43,200 bases of DNA, taken from assembly GCA_009923315.1 (NCBI GenBank), contig RFTU01000015.1:1-43200 (forward strand), given 5' to 3'. The notes beneath the pieces were generated by a model. That model was not told the origin of the DNA. It saw nothing but the letters and a program-made list of their open reading frames with translations, and did not search any database. Position 1 is the first letter of the stretch, and every line of letters starts with the position of its first letter. Position numbers and translations under genes: made by a program. The stretch comes from Betaproteobacteria bacterium. Its GTDB lineage: Bacteria > Pseudomonadota > Gammaproteobacteria > Burkholderiales > Burkholderiaceae_C. Shown here in pieces: positions 19,851 through 28,980 of the stretch.

Positions 19851-21041
19851 TCACATGGTCCGCGCATTCGCCCACTGCCCCACCTGCGCCCGAACGCGCT
19901 GATCCAGCTCCATCAGGCCCTCCAGGTCGGCCGCTTCACCCAGACGCGGCTCAATGGCTCCCAAGGCGCGGGCATTCAGGCGATAGATGTCCATGAAGCC
20001 GATGCGGCCCGCCAAGAACCGCTCCACAGCCACTTCGTTGGCCGCGTTGAGTACCGCCGTGCTGCCCAAGGGCCCGCGCAAGGCATGCCAAGACAGGAAC
20101 AGGCCCGGGAAGCGCCGCTCGTCAGCCTCCTCAAAGCTCAGCGCCTTCAAGGATGACCACTCCAGAGGCGAAGCGCCCGATTCCATGCGATGCGGCCAAG
20201 CCAATCCGTAGGCGATGGGTACCCGCATGTCGGGCGTGCCCATCTGGGCCAGCACCGATTGGTCGCGACACACCACCATCGAATGCACGATGCTCTGCGG
20301 GTGGATGACCGCCCGGATGCGCTCGGGCGTCAAGTCAAACAACCACCTTGCCTCGATCACCTCCAGCGCCTTGTTCATCATGGTGGCCGAGTCCACGGAA
20401 ATCTTGCGTCCCATCACCCAGGTGGGGTGTGCGCAGGCCTCGTCAGGTGTCACGGCTTCGAGCGAGGCGGGGTCTCGCTGGCGGAAAGGCCCACCCGAAG
20501 CCGTGAGGATGATGTGATCCACCCGCTGGCCCCAGGTGCTGCGGTCTTCGGGCAGACATTGAAAGATGGCCGAGTGTTCACTGTCGATGGGAATGAGCGT
20601 GGCACCGCCCTCGCGCACCGCCTGCATGAACACCGCTCCGCCCACCACCAGGGCCTCCTTGTTGGCCAGCAGCAGGCGCTTGCCGCTGCGCGCGGCGGCC
20701 AGGCACGACGGCAGTCCGGCCGCCCCCACCACCGCCGCCATCACCGCGTCCACCTCAGGGTCTGTGGCGACCTCGCACAAGGCCTGTGGGCCCTCCAATA
20801 CCTCCGTTGGGCAGCCTTGCTCCTTCAGATGCCGGCGCACGTCAGCCGCACGCGCCACGTCGGTCACAACCGCCTGTCGAGGCTTCCAGCGCAGGCACTG
20901 GGCCACGAGCTCATCCACCCGGCTGTGAGCCGACAGCGCCCTCACCTCGATTCGTTCGGGGTGACGCGCCGCCACATCCAAGGTGCTGGTGCCGATCGAG
21001 CCGGTTGAGCCCAAGACGGCCAGTCGCAACTTGCTGCTCAT
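19851..21041 (-). CDS. dxr: 1-deoxy-D-xylulose 5-phosphate reductoisomerase
   Basis: Dxr makes 2-C-methyl-D-erythritol 4-phosphate with NADPH, the committed step of the MEP isoprenoid pathway. The 396-residue protein has the NADPH loop VLGSTGSIGTSTLDV at the N-terminus, LLANKEALVVGG, the metal-binding IPIDSEHSAIFQCL, the active-site ILTASGGPFR, KISVDSATMMNKALEVIEA and HPQSIVHSMV. The frame is open far upstream into cdsA, but that part resembles no protein. The ATG at 21041 overlaps the cdsA stop as ATGA, so the two are coupled. The product feeds the precursor used by UppS two genes upstream. Confidence 0.97.
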   Translation of the reverse strand: MSSKLRLAVLGSTGSIGTSTLDVAARHPERIEVRALSAHSRVDELVAQCLRWKPRQAVVTDVARAADVRRHLKEQGCPTEVLEGPQALCEVATDPEVDAVMAAVVGAAGLPSCLAAARSGKRLLLANKEALVVGGAVFMQAVREGGATLIPIDSEHSAIFQCLPEDRSTWGQRVDHIILTASGGPFRQRDPASLEAVTPDEACAHPTWVMGRKISVDSATMMNKALEVIEARWLFDLTPERIRAVIHPQSIVHSMVVCRDQSVLAQMGTPDMRVPIAYGLAWPHRMESGASPLEWSSLKALSFEEADERRFPGLFLSWHALRGPLGSTAVLNAANEVAVERFLAGRIGFMDIYRLNARALGAIEPRLGEAADLEGLMELDQRVRAQVGQWANARTM

Positions 21042-21883
21042 CGCCCCCCCAACGCCAGCACCGCCATCGCCGCCGGGAGCACCGGCAGCAACGCGTCCAC
21101 ACGGTCCAGTACACCGCCGTGTCCAGGAAGCAAATTGCTGCTGTCCTTGGCTCCCACGGCGCGCTTGATCATCGATTCGAACAGGTCCCCCACGACACCC
21201 AAGGCCACCAGGGCGCCCACCACCAACACCAGCCCCGTGGGACCGAAGTCCTTGAGCGCTCGCGCAAAAACACTGGGCGATCCAAGAGGGAACTGCCGCT
21301 CCAGCAACATCCACAGCAGCGCCAGCAGCCACACGCCAACGCACGCACCGGCCACGCCTTCCCAGGTCTTTCCCGGGCTCAGGGATGGGGCGAGTTTGGT
21401 TCGCCCCCAGCGATGCCCTGCAAAGTAGGCGGCGACATCCGATGCCCATACGATGCACATCACGGACAGCAGGAAGTTCACGCCGACAGCTCGCGCCGTT
21501 GTGAGGGCCCACCACGTGCTGAACATCACCACAAGACCGCTGGCCAAGCGCAGGCCCGGGGACAGATGCGTCCACCCCTTGGGGCCCTGCGGCATCAGCA
21601 GCAGGCACGCCACGATCCACAACACCGTCAGCCAGGCCCAGCCTACGCCGGGCGCGGGCGAGAGATCCATCGGTATCCCGCTCAGACCCGCGCTGACAGG
21701 CAAGACCGCGGCGTACGCGAACGCTTTGGTGCCCTGCCAACCATTCAGCCGCGCCCACTCCCAGGCTCCTGCGGTGGCCAAGGCCAGCGCGAACAGGCTG
21801 AAGGGGATCACCGACTCGGTCAACAGGGTCGGCAGCAGCACGGCCACCAACACCAGCGCCGTGATCACACGCTGGCGCAGCAT
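21038..21883 (-). CDS. cdsA: Phosphatidate cytidylyltransferase (CDP-DAG synthase)
   Basis: CdsA activates phosphatidic acid with CTP to CDP-diacylglycerol, precursor of all phospholipids. The 281-residue integral membrane protein has about eight hydrophobic segments starting VITALVLVAVLLPTLL. The family signature is complete near the C-terminus: SMIKRAVGAKDSSNLLPGHG followed by GVLDRVD. An earlier conserved stretch is SLSPGKTWEGVAGA. It overlaps dxr by 4 bases. The 75 bases between it and uppS show no recognisable gene or signal, and the ATG has only a weak ribosome-binding site. Confidence 0.95.
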   Translation of the reverse strand: MLRQRVITALVLVAVLLPTLLTESVIPFSLFALALATAGAWEWARLNGWQGTKAFAYAAVLPVSAGLSGIPMDLSPAPGVGWAWLTVLWIVACLLLMPQGPKGWTHLSPGLRLASGLVVMFSTWWALTTARAVGVNFLLSVMCIVWASDVAAYFAGHRWGRTKLAPSLSPGKTWEGVAGACVGVWLLALLWMLLERQFPLGSPSVFARALKDFGPTGLVLVVGALVALGVVGDLFESMIKRAVGAKDSSNLLPGHGGVLDRVDALLPVLPAAMAVLALGGR

Positions 21884-21958
21884 CGCTTCAAGGGCTCTGG
21901 ATGAGCCGGGTGCCCAGGCGCTCCGGCCTGCTGCACGCGGTCATCGAGCGCTCGGCCA

Positions 21959-22774
21959 TCAGCCATGGGCCGCCACGGGGCCGCCGTTCCCACCGGGCAC
22001 TGGGCGCACTGGACTGGTGCCGCCGACGCCCGGTCCCGGCGGGTGATGATCGGGCAGGGAACCGAAGCGGCGTTCGCGCGATGCGTAGTAGGTCAAGGCG
22101 TGTTGGACATCCTCGTCGTCAAACTCCGGCCACAGCCGCTCGGTGAAGTACATCTCGGCATAGGCCAATTGCCACAGCAGAAAGTTGCTCAGTCGGCACT
22201 CGCCGCCCGTGCGAATCAGAAGGTCGGGGTCCGGCGTATCCGCCAAGGCCATGTAGCGCCCCAGGGTGTGCTCATCGAGCTGGTCGGGCTCCACCCCTGC
22301 GGCCATCGCGCGTTTGCAGGCCTGCACCACGTCCCATCGACCGCCGTAGTTGAAGGCCACATTCACCGTCATCCTTCGATTGCCGGCCGTGGCGTCTTCC
22401 ATCTTCAGGAATGCTTGTCGAACCTTGGGAGACAGGGCACTGAGATCCCCCACCGCACGAAGACGAACGCCCTGAACCGCCAACTGGTTCAGGTGGGCCT
22501 TCATCGCGGTGGGCACCAGGGACATGAGGCCCGAAACCTCGGACTCCGGCCGGCTCCAGTTTTCCGTGGAAAAGGCGTAAACCGTCAGAATCTGCACACC
22601 CCGCTTCGCAAAGGCCCTGACCGCTCGAACCAAGGCTTCCACGCCTTCTTTGTGGCCCAGCAGGCGAGGCAAGCCCCGCTGGGTGGCCCAACGTCCATTG
22701 CCATCCATGACGATGGCCACATGCCGGGGTACCGGCTGGGCAGGTTGGAGGCTGACAGACTTCAAATGCCGCAC
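21959..22774 (-). CDS. uppS: Undecaprenyl (di-trans,poly-cis) diphosphate synthase
   Basis: UppS condenses farnesyl diphosphate with isopentenyl units to make the C55 carrier lipid of cell-wall synthesis. Diagnostic motifs are HVAIVMDGNGRWATQRGLPR with the catalytic Asp, GHKEGVEALV, YAFSTENWSRP, VNVAFNYGGRWD, and RTGGECRLSNFLLWQLAYAE. No ATG lies near the conserved start. GTG at 22774 (271 residues) or TTG at 22765 are the choices, 16 or 25 bases after the frr stop. The C-terminus extends about 25 residues beyond the usual end in a Pro/Gly-rich tail after RERRFGSLPD. The tail is of unknown role. Confidence 0.93.
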   Translation of the reverse strand: MRHLKSVSLQPAQPVPRHVAIVMDGNGRWATQRGLPRLLGHKEGVEALVRAVRAFAKRGVQILTVYAFSTENWSRPESEVSGLMSLVPTAMKAHLNQLAVQGVRLRAVGDLSALSPKVRQAFLKMEDATAGNRRMTVNVAFNYGGRWDVVQACKRAMAAGVEPDQLDEHTLGRYMALADTPDPDLLIRTGGECRLSNFLLWQLAYAEMYFTERLWPEFDDEDVQHALTYYASRERRFGSLPDHHPPGPGVGGTSPVRPVPGGNGGPVAAHG

Positions 22775-22790
22775 CGTCGGATGATGGCGG

Positions 22791-23351
22791 TCAAACCGCC
22801 ATGATCTCCGCTTCCTTGCCTTGAACCAGGCGATCGACTTCAGCCACCGTGCGGTCGGTGAGCTTTTGCACCTCTTCCTGCGCCCGGCGCTCGTCGTCTT
22901 CGCTGGCCAGCTTGTCCTTGACCATCTTCTTGACCTGCTCGTTGGCGTCTCGGCGCAGGTTGCGCACGGCAACCTTACAGTCTTCACCGCTTGAGCGCAC
23001 CACCTTGGTCAGTTCGCGGCGGCGCTCTTCGGTCAAGGGGGGCATGGGCACGCGCAGCAGGTCGCCTTGCGCGCTGGGGTTCAGACCAAGGTCGCTCTCC
23101 CGAATGGCCTTCTCGATCTTCGGACCCATGCCTTTTTCCCAAGGCTGCACACTGATCGTGCGGGCATCCAGCAGGCTCACATTGGCCACCTGGCTGATGG
23201 GCACCATGGAGCCGTAGTAATCCACCTGCACCTGGTCCAGGATACCGGGATGGGCGCGCCCCGTGCGGATCTTCTGCAGCTCACCCTTGAAGGCCTCGAT
23301 GGACTTGGCCATCTTCTGCTCGGCCGTCTTCTTGATGTCGGCAATGGTCAT
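22791..23351 (-). CDS. frr: Ribosome recycling factor
   Basis: Frr splits post-termination ribosomes together with EF-G. The 186 residues match the family exactly: [20 protein letters not shown], then the tip region [40 protein letters not shown] and the C-terminal helix ending in GKEAEIMAV. It lies 24 bases after pyrH in the conserved rpsB-tsf-pyrH-frr order. Confidence 0.98.
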   Translation of the reverse strand: MTIADIKKTAEQKMAKSIEAFKGELQKIRTGRAHPGILDQVQVDYYGSMVPISQVANVSLLDARTISVQPWEKGMGPKIEKAIRESDLGLNPSAQGDLLRVPMPPLTEERRRELTKVVRSSGEDCKVAVRNLRRDANEQVKKMVKDKLASEDDERRAQEEVQKLTDRTVAEVDRLVQGKEAEIMAV

Positions 23352-23375
23352 GGCAATTGAAGAGTCGGTTCGGGT

Positions 23376-24086
23376 TCAAACATGCACCAGCGTGCCTTCG
23401 TCTTCACCCTGCACCACGCGGCGCAAGGCTCCGGACTTGAAGATGCTGAACACCTTGATGGGCAGTTTCTGGTCGCGGCACAGCGCAAAAGCCGTGGCAT
23501 CCATCACCGCCAGGTTCCGTGAAATGGCTTCGTCGAAGCTGATCTTGGCATAGCGTCGGGCGCTGGGGTCCTTGTGGGGATCGGCGCTGTACACACCGTC
23601 CACCTTGGTCGCCTTGAGCACCACCTCGGCACCGATCTCAGCCCCGCGCAAGGCAGCGGCCGTATCGGTGGTGAAAAACGGATTGCCCGTGCCGGCGGCG
23701 AAGATCACCACCTTGCCTTCTTCAAGATACTGAAGCGCCTTGGGTCGAACATAGGGTTCGACCACCTGCTCGATGCCGATGGCACTCATCACCCGCGCCG
23801 TCAGCCCCTCCTGGCGCATCGTGTCAGACAGCGCCAGGCTGTTCATGACGGTGGCCAGCATACCCATGTAATCGGCCGTGGCACGGTCCATCCCGACGGA
23901 GCCACCGGCCACACCGCGAAAGATGTTGCCTCCGCCGATGACCACCGCCACCTCGCAGCCCAGCTGCGTCACTTCAGCCACTTCACGCACCATGCGAACG
24001 ATCGTGGCGCGGTTGATGCCGTAGGCATCATCGCCCATGAGGGCTTCGCCGGAGAGTTTCAGAAGGATGCGTCGGTAGGCAGGCAT
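23376..24086 (-). CDS. pyrH: UMP kinase
   Basis: PyrH phosphorylates UMP to UDP, feeding pyrimidine and UDP-sugar pools, and is a hexamer of the amino-acid-kinase fold. From the ATG at 24086 it has 236 residues. [19 protein letters not shown] holds the phosphate-binding Lys and Gly-rich loop, [11 protein letters not shown] and the Asp-containing [18 protein letters not shown] follow, and [19 protein letters not shown] is the nucleotide pocket. The frame extends upstream to 24167 without family similarity. A stable hairpin after tsf lies in the 134-base gap before it, so pyrH may have its own start of transcription. Confidence 0.96.
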   Translation of the reverse strand: MPAYRRILLKLSGEALMGDDAYGINRATIVRMVREVAEVTQLGCEVAVVIGGGNIFRGVAGGSVGMDRATADYMGMLATVMNSLALSDTMRQEGLTARVMSAIGIEQVVEPYVRPKALQYLEEGKVVIFAAGTGNPFFTTDTAAALRGAEIGAEVVLKATKVDGVYSADPHKDPSARRYAKISFDEAISRNLAVMDATAFALCRDQKLPIKVFSIFKSGALRRVVQGEDEGTLVHV

Positions 24087-24186
24087 GCGCGGCGAAAAGG
24101 ACTTTCGAAACCACCCCAGTGTAAGGGGCGAAACGGGGGTTCGGGCGCTTTTTGGGGCCCTGCTCACCCCGAGCGACGCGAGTAGC

Positions 24187-24213
24187 CCCGGGGGCCTGCA
24201 AAGGCGCCCCGGG
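24187..24213 (-). terminator. Stable stem-loop directly after tsf
   Basis: CCCGGGGGCCT (24187-24197) pairs with AGGCGCCCCGGG (24202-24213): 11 base pairs with one bulged G around a four-base loop. It lies 7 bases after the tsf TAA. No T-run follows on the minus strand, so I read it as a processing or attenuating structure in the tsf-pyrH gap, not a full terminator. Confidence 0.45.
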
Positions 24214-24220
24214 AGCCCCT

Positions 24221-25120
24221 TTACGAGCCCTTGCTGGCCGCGGCCACCTGCGCAGCCACCTCAGCGGCAAAGTCGTCCTGCTTCTTTTCAATGCCTTCGC
24301 CTACCACGTACAGGGTGAATCCCTTAGCCGTGGTGCCGGCCGACTTCAGGTACGCGCCCACGGTTTGCTTGCCATCGGCGGCCTTCACGAACACCTGGTC
24401 CAGCAGCGACACTTCCTTCAGGAATTTCTGCACCGAGCCTTCGACCATCTTGGCCACGATGTCCGCCGGCTTGCCGGATTCAGCCGCCTTCTCGGTGGCA
24501 ATCTTGCGCTCCTTGTCCACCAGTTCAGCCGGTACTTCGGCGCTGGACAGGGCGGCGGGCTTCATGGCGGCGATGTGCATGGCGGTGTCCTTGGCGGCCA
24601 CATCGTCTCCATCGAACTCGACGATCACGCCAATGCGTGTGCCGTGCAGGTAGGAGGCGAGTTTGCCCCCGCCAGCGTAGCGCTTGAAGCGGCGGATGGA
24701 CATGTTCTCGCCGATCTTGCCAATGAGTCCCTTGCGCACGTCTTCGACGGTGGGGCCGAACGATTCCTGGCTCAGGGGCAATGCAGCCAGGGCCTGCACA
24801 TCTGCCGGATCGCGGGAGGCCACCAATTCGGCGCAAGCCTTGGCAAAAGCCAGAAAGGCATCGTTCTTGGAGACGAAGTCAGTCTCGCAGTTGACTTCGA
24901 TCAGAGCGCCGGTGGAGCCGGAAACTGAGGCGGCAATCACACCTTCAGCGGTGATGCGGGCAGCCGCCTTGCCGGCCTTGTTGCCCAGTTTCACGCGCAG
25001 GATTTCTTCGGCACGGCCCATGTCGCCGTCGGCCTCGGTCAGCGCCTTCTTGCACTCCATCATCGGCGCATCGGTCTTGGCGCGCAGTTCAGCCACCATG
25101 CTGGCGGTAATCGCAGGCAT
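24221..25120 (-). CDS. tsf: Elongation factor Ts
   Basis: EF-Ts recycles EF-Tu by releasing GDP. The 299-residue protein starts [20 protein letters not shown] with the UBA-like domain and the signature [29 protein letters not shown] is the conserved core contact with EF-Tu, and the dimerisation region and C-terminal module follow. The ATG has GGAGAG upstream. It lies 128 bases after rpsB across a clear intrinsic terminator, which probably sets the S2:EF-Ts ratio. Confidence 0.98.
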   Translation of the reverse strand: MPAITASMVAELRAKTDAPMMECKKALTEADGDMGRAEEILRVKLGNKAGKAAARITAEGVIAASVSGSTGALIEVNCETDFVSKNDAFLAFAKACAELVASRDPADVQALAALPLSQESFGPTVEDVRKGLIGKIGENMSIRRFKRYAGGGKLASYLHGTRIGVIVEFDGDDVAAKDTAMHIAAMKPAALSSAEVPAELVDKERKIATEKAAESGKPADIVAKMVEGSVQKFLKEVSLLDQVFVKAADGKQTVGAYLKSAGTTAKGFTLYVVGEGIEKKQDDFAAEVAAQVAAASKGS

Positions 25121-25141
25121 CTTGTTCTCTCCGTCGGTTTG

Positions 25142-25163
25142 AAAAAGGGGCCTTGCAGGCCCC
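25142..25163 (-). terminator. Intrinsic terminator/attenuator between rpsB and tsf
   Basis: Arms GGGGCCT (25147-25153) and AGGCCCC (25157-25163) form a perfect 7-bp GC stem with a 3-base loop. On the minus strand the stem is followed by TTTTT (25146-25142), only 21 bases before the tsf start. With no separate tsf promoter evident, it should act as a partial terminator. An attenuating structure between rpsB and tsf is known in E. coli. Confidence 0.75.
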
Positions 25164-25248
25164 CTTGGGAATGTGGATGTCGAAAGGACGCTCGGGGATG
25201 CGCTGGGCTGGTCGGGGTGGCCCGTCAGGCCACCTTCGACGACGCCGC

Positions 25249-25998
25249 TCAGGCCCCTTCGTTCACCTCGACGAACTCGTCGCCTTCGCCGCCGGCCACG
25301 GCCTGGGCCAGTTCCTGGGTGGCGTTGGCCTTGCCGTCCGCCACGGCATCGGCCACCGCACGGGCGTACAGGGCCACCGCCTTGGCGGAATCGTCGTTGC
25401 CTGGGATCACGTAGTCGATGCCCTCGGGCGAATGGTTGGTGTCCACGATGCCCACCACGGGGATGCCCAGCTTGTTGGCCTCTTGAATGGCAATCTTGTG
25501 GTAGCCCACGTCGATGACGAACAGGGCGTCAGGCAGCGCGGCCATGTCGGCGATGCCGCCGATGTCCTTTTCCAGCTTGGCGATCTCGCGCTGGAACATC
25601 AGGGCTTCTTTCTTGATCGAAGGCTGCGTGCCGGCTTCCACCTGCGCCTGCATGTCCTTGAGCTTCTTGAGCGAACCCTTGACCGTCTTGAAGTTGGTCA
25701 ACATGCCGCCCAACCAACGCTGGTCCACATAGGGCATGCCACAGCGCTGGGCCTCAGCGGCTACCACATCGCGGGCCTGCCGCTTGGTGCCCACCATCAA
25801 AATGGTCCCTCGGCGAGCGGCCAGTTGCCTGATGAACTTCAACCCGTCCTGGAACAGCGGTTGCGTCTTTTCCAGGTTGATGATGTGGATCTTGTTGCGA
25901 TGGCCGTAAATGAACGGGGCCATCTTGGGGTTCCAGAAGCGGGTTTGGTGACCGAAGTGCACACCGGCTTCCAGCATTTCACGCATGCTGACGGACAT
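25249..25998 (-). CDS. rpsB: 30S ribosomal protein uS2
   Basis: uS2 binds the head-body junction of the small subunit and recruits bS1. From the ATG at 25998 it has 249 residues: [20 protein letters not shown], then [60 protein letters not shown] and the [21 protein letters not shown] region. The start has AGGAG six bases upstream; the open frame beyond it is leader. It is the first gene of the long minus-strand run, with a promoter near 26140-26168 and a leader of about 130 bases. Confidence 0.98.
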   Translation of the reverse strand: MSVSMREMLEAGVHFGHQTRFWNPKMAPFIYGHRNKIHIINLEKTQPLFQDGLKFIRQLAARRGTILMVGTKRQARDVVAAEAQRCGMPYVDQRWLGGMLTNFKTVKGSLKKLKDMQAQVEAGTQPSIKKEALMFQREIAKLEKDIGGIADMAALPDALFVIDVGYHKIAIQEANKLGIPVVGIVDTNHSPEGIDYVIPGNDDSAKAVALYARAVADAVADGKANATQELAQAVAGGEGDEFVEVNEGA

Positions 25999-26139
25999 GA
26001 TTTCTCCTAGAAGGTTGCGTCTAGAATCCCGCCCAATTTCAGCGACTCGCCTTCTCGCCATGCTTGAAGGACGCGCGACCGAAACACCTTAGGTGGCGGG
26101 ATCCGCGATTTGCTCACCCCAATTCGGGTAAACCCAAGG

Positions 26140-26168
26140 AGTATAGCAGGCTTGGCCACCGCTGTCCC
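26140..26168 (-). promoter_or_regulatory. Sigma-70 type promoter of rpsB-tsf
   Basis: On the minus strand GGGACA (26168-26163, four of six -35 matches), a 17-base spacer and TGCTATACT give an extended -10 with TATACT at 26145-26140. Transcription would begin about 26133, leaving a leader of roughly 135 bases before rpsB, long enough for S2 autoregulation. The same GCTATACTC string precedes rpsF. The promoter overlaps the ribosome-binding site and start of nnr on the opposite strand. Confidence 0.55.
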
Positions 26169-27873
26169 GCGGCCCACCGGGCCTTCGTCCTTCACGGCGC
26201 CATGGCCGCTGTTCGGCGTACAGGCCTGCCGGACGATCGAGGCGCAGGCCTTGGCGGTTCACCCCCACATGACCCTGATGAACCGCGCCGGTCGCGCGGT
26301 GGCGAGCCTGGCCATGGCCCTGGCCCGGCCGCCGGGATGTCCCGTCTTGGTGCTGACCGGCGCGGGCCACAACGGGGGCGACGGGTGGGTAGCCGCGCGC
26401 CATCTGCATGCCGCAGGGTGGCCGCTGAGGGTCTGGGAGGTGCAAGCCGCACGCGCGCCGGATGCCCAAAGGGCCCGTCGCGACGCCCTGGCTTCAGGCG
26501 TGGTGGTGCTGCATGAGCCGCCATGGCCCACGCCATCGGGTCGCGAGAGGCTCGCACCCGTGCTGCAACAGCATGGCCTGCTGATCGTGGACGCCCTGCT
26601 CGGCCTGGGCGCGCGCGAACCCCTGCCGGTGGAGATCTGCAAGGCCATCGAGTGGGTGGCACACGCCGTGGATGCCAGCCCAAGCACCCTGGTGCTCAGC
26701 GTGGACCTGCCCAGTGGACTGCAGGCCGACACCGGCACCCGTCTGAAAGACGCCCTGGGGCAACCCTGGACGGTGCCGGCCCACCACACCTTGAGTCTGC
26801 TCACACTCAAACCGGGTCTGTACACGCATGAGGGCCGCGAAACCGCAGGCCAGGTGTGGTTTGACCCACTCGGGACCACGCCGGCGCGGCCTGGCGGCAC
26901 GCCCCCGCCCGTGCAGGCCCATCTGGTGCCCTCCAGTCTGCTCGACCTCTTGCGAGCCTCGCGGATTCGCAAAGGTGGCGCTCCCCGCCACGGGGGGCAC
27001 AAGGGCGCCCACGGCGACGTCTGGCTGCTGGGCGGCGCGCCGGGCATGACCGGCGCCTTGCGACTGGCCGCGCGTGCGGCCGTGGCCGCAGGAGGCGGTC
27101 GCGTTCACCGTGTGGAACTCGAGGGTCAGGGGCCTGCCGGCGTTCAGGGGGTGTGTGCACCAGGCGAGGAATTCATCGCTGCGGTTGACGACCTGGCCCC
27201 TGAAGTCATGACGCGAGCCTTGCCGGCCCTGCGCCAGGCCCTGGCAGCCCAGCCCGTTGTCGTGGCCGGATGCGGCGGCGGCCCGCGCATGGCGCAGGCC
27301 TTGCCTGAACTGCTTCACCGAGCACCGCGTTTGGTCCTGGATGCGGACGCGCTGAATGCGATCGCCGGTGATGGGACGCTCTGGTCGCGTCTGGAGGCAC
27401 GCCGCCTGCGGGGTATGACCACCGTACTCACACCCCATCCGCTGGAAGCTGCACGGCTGCTGGGCTGCAACACCGCGCAGGTTCAGGGGGACCGAGTGGC
27501 CGCTGCGCAGACGCTGGCCCAACGCAGTGGTGCAACCGTCGTGCTCAAGGGGGCTGGCAGCATCGTGGCCACGTCCGGCTGCGTACCGTGGATCAATGGC
27601 AGTGGCAATGAGCGCTTGGCCACAGCGGGCACGGGCGACGTGCTGGCCGGTTGGATCGGGGGAGCCTGGGCCAGCCAAGCAGGGGTTGGCGGCATCGGAT
27701 CGCCGGCGGCGCTGCACGACCTCGTGGCCGCCTGTGTCCACTTGCACGGTTTGGCGGCCGACCGCGTCGACACGGCAACGGGCCAGTGCGAGACCGCGGT
27801 GCTGCCCGCCTCAGCCTTGATCGGCGACATGGCGCGCGAGCTGATGCGCGCAGCCCACGGCCACCAGCGCTGA
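26152..27873 (+). CDS. nnr: NAD(P)HX epimerase/dehydratase (bifunctional Nnr)
   Basis: Nnr repairs hydrated NAD(P)H: its N-terminal YjeF domain epimerises NAD(P)HX and its C-terminal ribokinase-like domain dehydrates it using ADP. The N-terminal part shows ALAVHPHMTLMNRAGRAVAS, LVLTGAGHNGGDGWVAARHL and LIVDALLGLGAREPL. The C-terminal part shows GAHGDVWLLGGAPGMTGAL, VVLKGAGSIVATSG and the catalytic GNERLATAGTGDVLAGWIGG. The frame opens at 26110. The best start is TTG at 26152 (573 residues), because AAGGAG at 26136-26141 lies 10 bases upstream and no ATG or GTG is available before the conserved region. Its last 63 bases overlap the opposing transporter gene. Confidence 0.92.
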   Translation: MATAVPRPTGPSSFTAPWPLFGVQACRTIEAQALAVHPHMTLMNRAGRAVASLAMALARPPGCPVLVLTGAGHNGGDGWVAARHLHAAGWPLRVWEVQAARAPDAQRARRDALASGVVVLHEPPWPTPSGRERLAPVLQQHGLLIVDALLGLGAREPLPVEICKAIEWVAHAVDASPSTLVLSVDLPSGLQADTGTRLKDALGQPWTVPAHHTLSLLTLKPGLYTHEGRETAGQVWFDPLGTTPARPGGTPPPVQAHLVPSSLLDLLRASRIRKGGAPRHGGHKGAHGDVWLLGGAPGMTGALRLAARAAVAAGGGRVHRVELEGQGPAGVQGVCAPGEEFIAAVDDLAPEVMTRALPALRQALAAQPVVVAGCGGGPRMAQALPELLHRAPRLVLDADALNAIAGDGTLWSRLEARRLRGMTTVLTPHPLEAARLLGCNTAQVQGDRVAAAQTLAQRSGATVVLKGAGSIVATSGCVPWINGSGNERLATAGTGDVLAGWIGGAWASQAGVGGIGSPAALHDLVAACVHLHGLAADRVDTATGQCETAVLPASALIGDMARELMRAAHGHQR

Positions 27874-28980
27874 TACCGTCGCGGCCCAGAACACCGCCTC
27901 AAAGCCCAGATGCTGGGTCAGCAAGCCACCGCCTAGGCCACCGGTCACACCGGACAGGCCATAGCCCAACACGGCGTACAGCGCCTGGCCCCTGCCCCTT
28001 AGGCGGCCCGGAAAGAACACCCCCAGCTGCACCGTGCACGCCGCATGCTGGGCTGCGAACGTCACCGCGTGCAACACCTGCGCCGCCACGAGGACCACCA
28101 TCACCTCACCGAAACCGGCGATCGCGCCAAAGCGCACCACGCACAGGACCGCGGCCCACCACAGCCACCGCACGGGCGCCACCTGGCCAGCCCACCGCGA
28201 ACCCACCCAGAAGAAGGCGATCTCGGCCATCACACTCACGGCCCAGACCAGGCCGACCACGGACTTGCCGTAACCCAGCTCATCCAGGTACAGGCTCAAG
28301 AAGGTGTACAGGCCGGTGTGCCCCAAGACGGTGAAGAAGATGGTGGCGAAGAACCACTGCACGCGGCGCTGGCGCAGCACTTGCCACATCGAGCCTTCCT
28401 GCACGACAGGTTCGACCGCGGCATCCACCCGAGACGGCAGCCGGGCCGCGGCCACGCACAAGGCCACCAGCAGCGCACTCACCACCCAGGGAAAGGCGTC
28501 GATGTCCACCCACTCCAGCAGGAAGCCCGCTGCCGTCACCGAGAAGATGAATCCGATCGACCCCCACACGCGGATGCGCCCGTAACGCTGCGTGTCCATC
28601 CCACCATCGTGGTGCAGGAAGCGCGCCAGCGCAGATTCCGACAGCGGCACCACCCCGCCATTGCAGATGAACAGCAGGAACACGCACAGCGGCAGCCATC
28701 CCCAGGCATGCGCCGGCGCCAAGAGGCTGCCCACCAGCAGCGAGCCTGCCGCCGCCGCGCGCAAGAGCCAGACCCGACGCCCTGTATGGTCGGCCAGCCA
28801 GCCCCACACATAGGGAACGAACACGCGGGTCCAGGCCTGAAGCGAGGAGATCAACCCAATGGCCAGCGCCGAATAGCCCAGCGACTTGAACCACAGGGGC
28901 GCGTAGGTGGTGAAGAAGCCGATGCTGGCGAAATAAGTAAACGACACGGCCGCAAAGGCCGCCCAGGGTGGGCGGGTCAC
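27811..28980 (-). CDS. MFS transporter, HcaT / LacY-like family
   Basis: This 389-residue membrane protein has about twelve hydrophobic helices and belongs to the major facilitator superfamily, closest in pattern to the 3-phenylpropionate transporter HcaT. Marks are [20 protein letters not shown] in helix 1, the loop [21 protein letters not shown], and [16 protein letters not shown]. The open frame runs upstream into aroC, but a GTG at 28980 overlaps the aroC stop as GTGA, with AAGGGC upstream, and starts directly before helix 1. Coupling to aroC suggests an aromatic or shikimate-related substrate, but that is only inference. The 3' end lies inside nnr on the other strand. Confidence 0.85.
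   Translation of the reverse strand: MTRPPWAAFAAVSFTYFASIGFFTTYAPLWFKSLGYSALAIGLISSLQAWTRVFVPYVWGWLADHTGRRVWLLRAAAAGSLLVGSLLAPAHAWGWLPLCVFLLFICNGGVVPLSESALARFLHHDGGMDTQRYGRIRVWGSIGFIFSVTAAGFLLEWVDIDAFPWVVSALLVALCVAAARLPSRVDAAVEPVVQEGSMWQVLRQRRVQWFFATIFFTVLGHTGLYTFLSLYLDELGYGKSVVGLVWAVSVMAEIAFFWVGSRWAGQVAPVRWLWWAAVLCVVRFGAIAGFGEVMVVLVAAQVLHAVTFAAQHAACTVQLGVFFPGRLRGRGQALYAVLGYGLSGVTGGLGGGLLTQHLGFEAVFWAATVSALVAVGCAHQLARHVADQG

Noticed and set aside
21042-21758. Long open extension upstream of dxr on the same strand
   Set aside because: It lies within cdsA in another frame and shows no protein-family similarity. The dxr ATG at 21041 starts the conserved NADPH-binding region.
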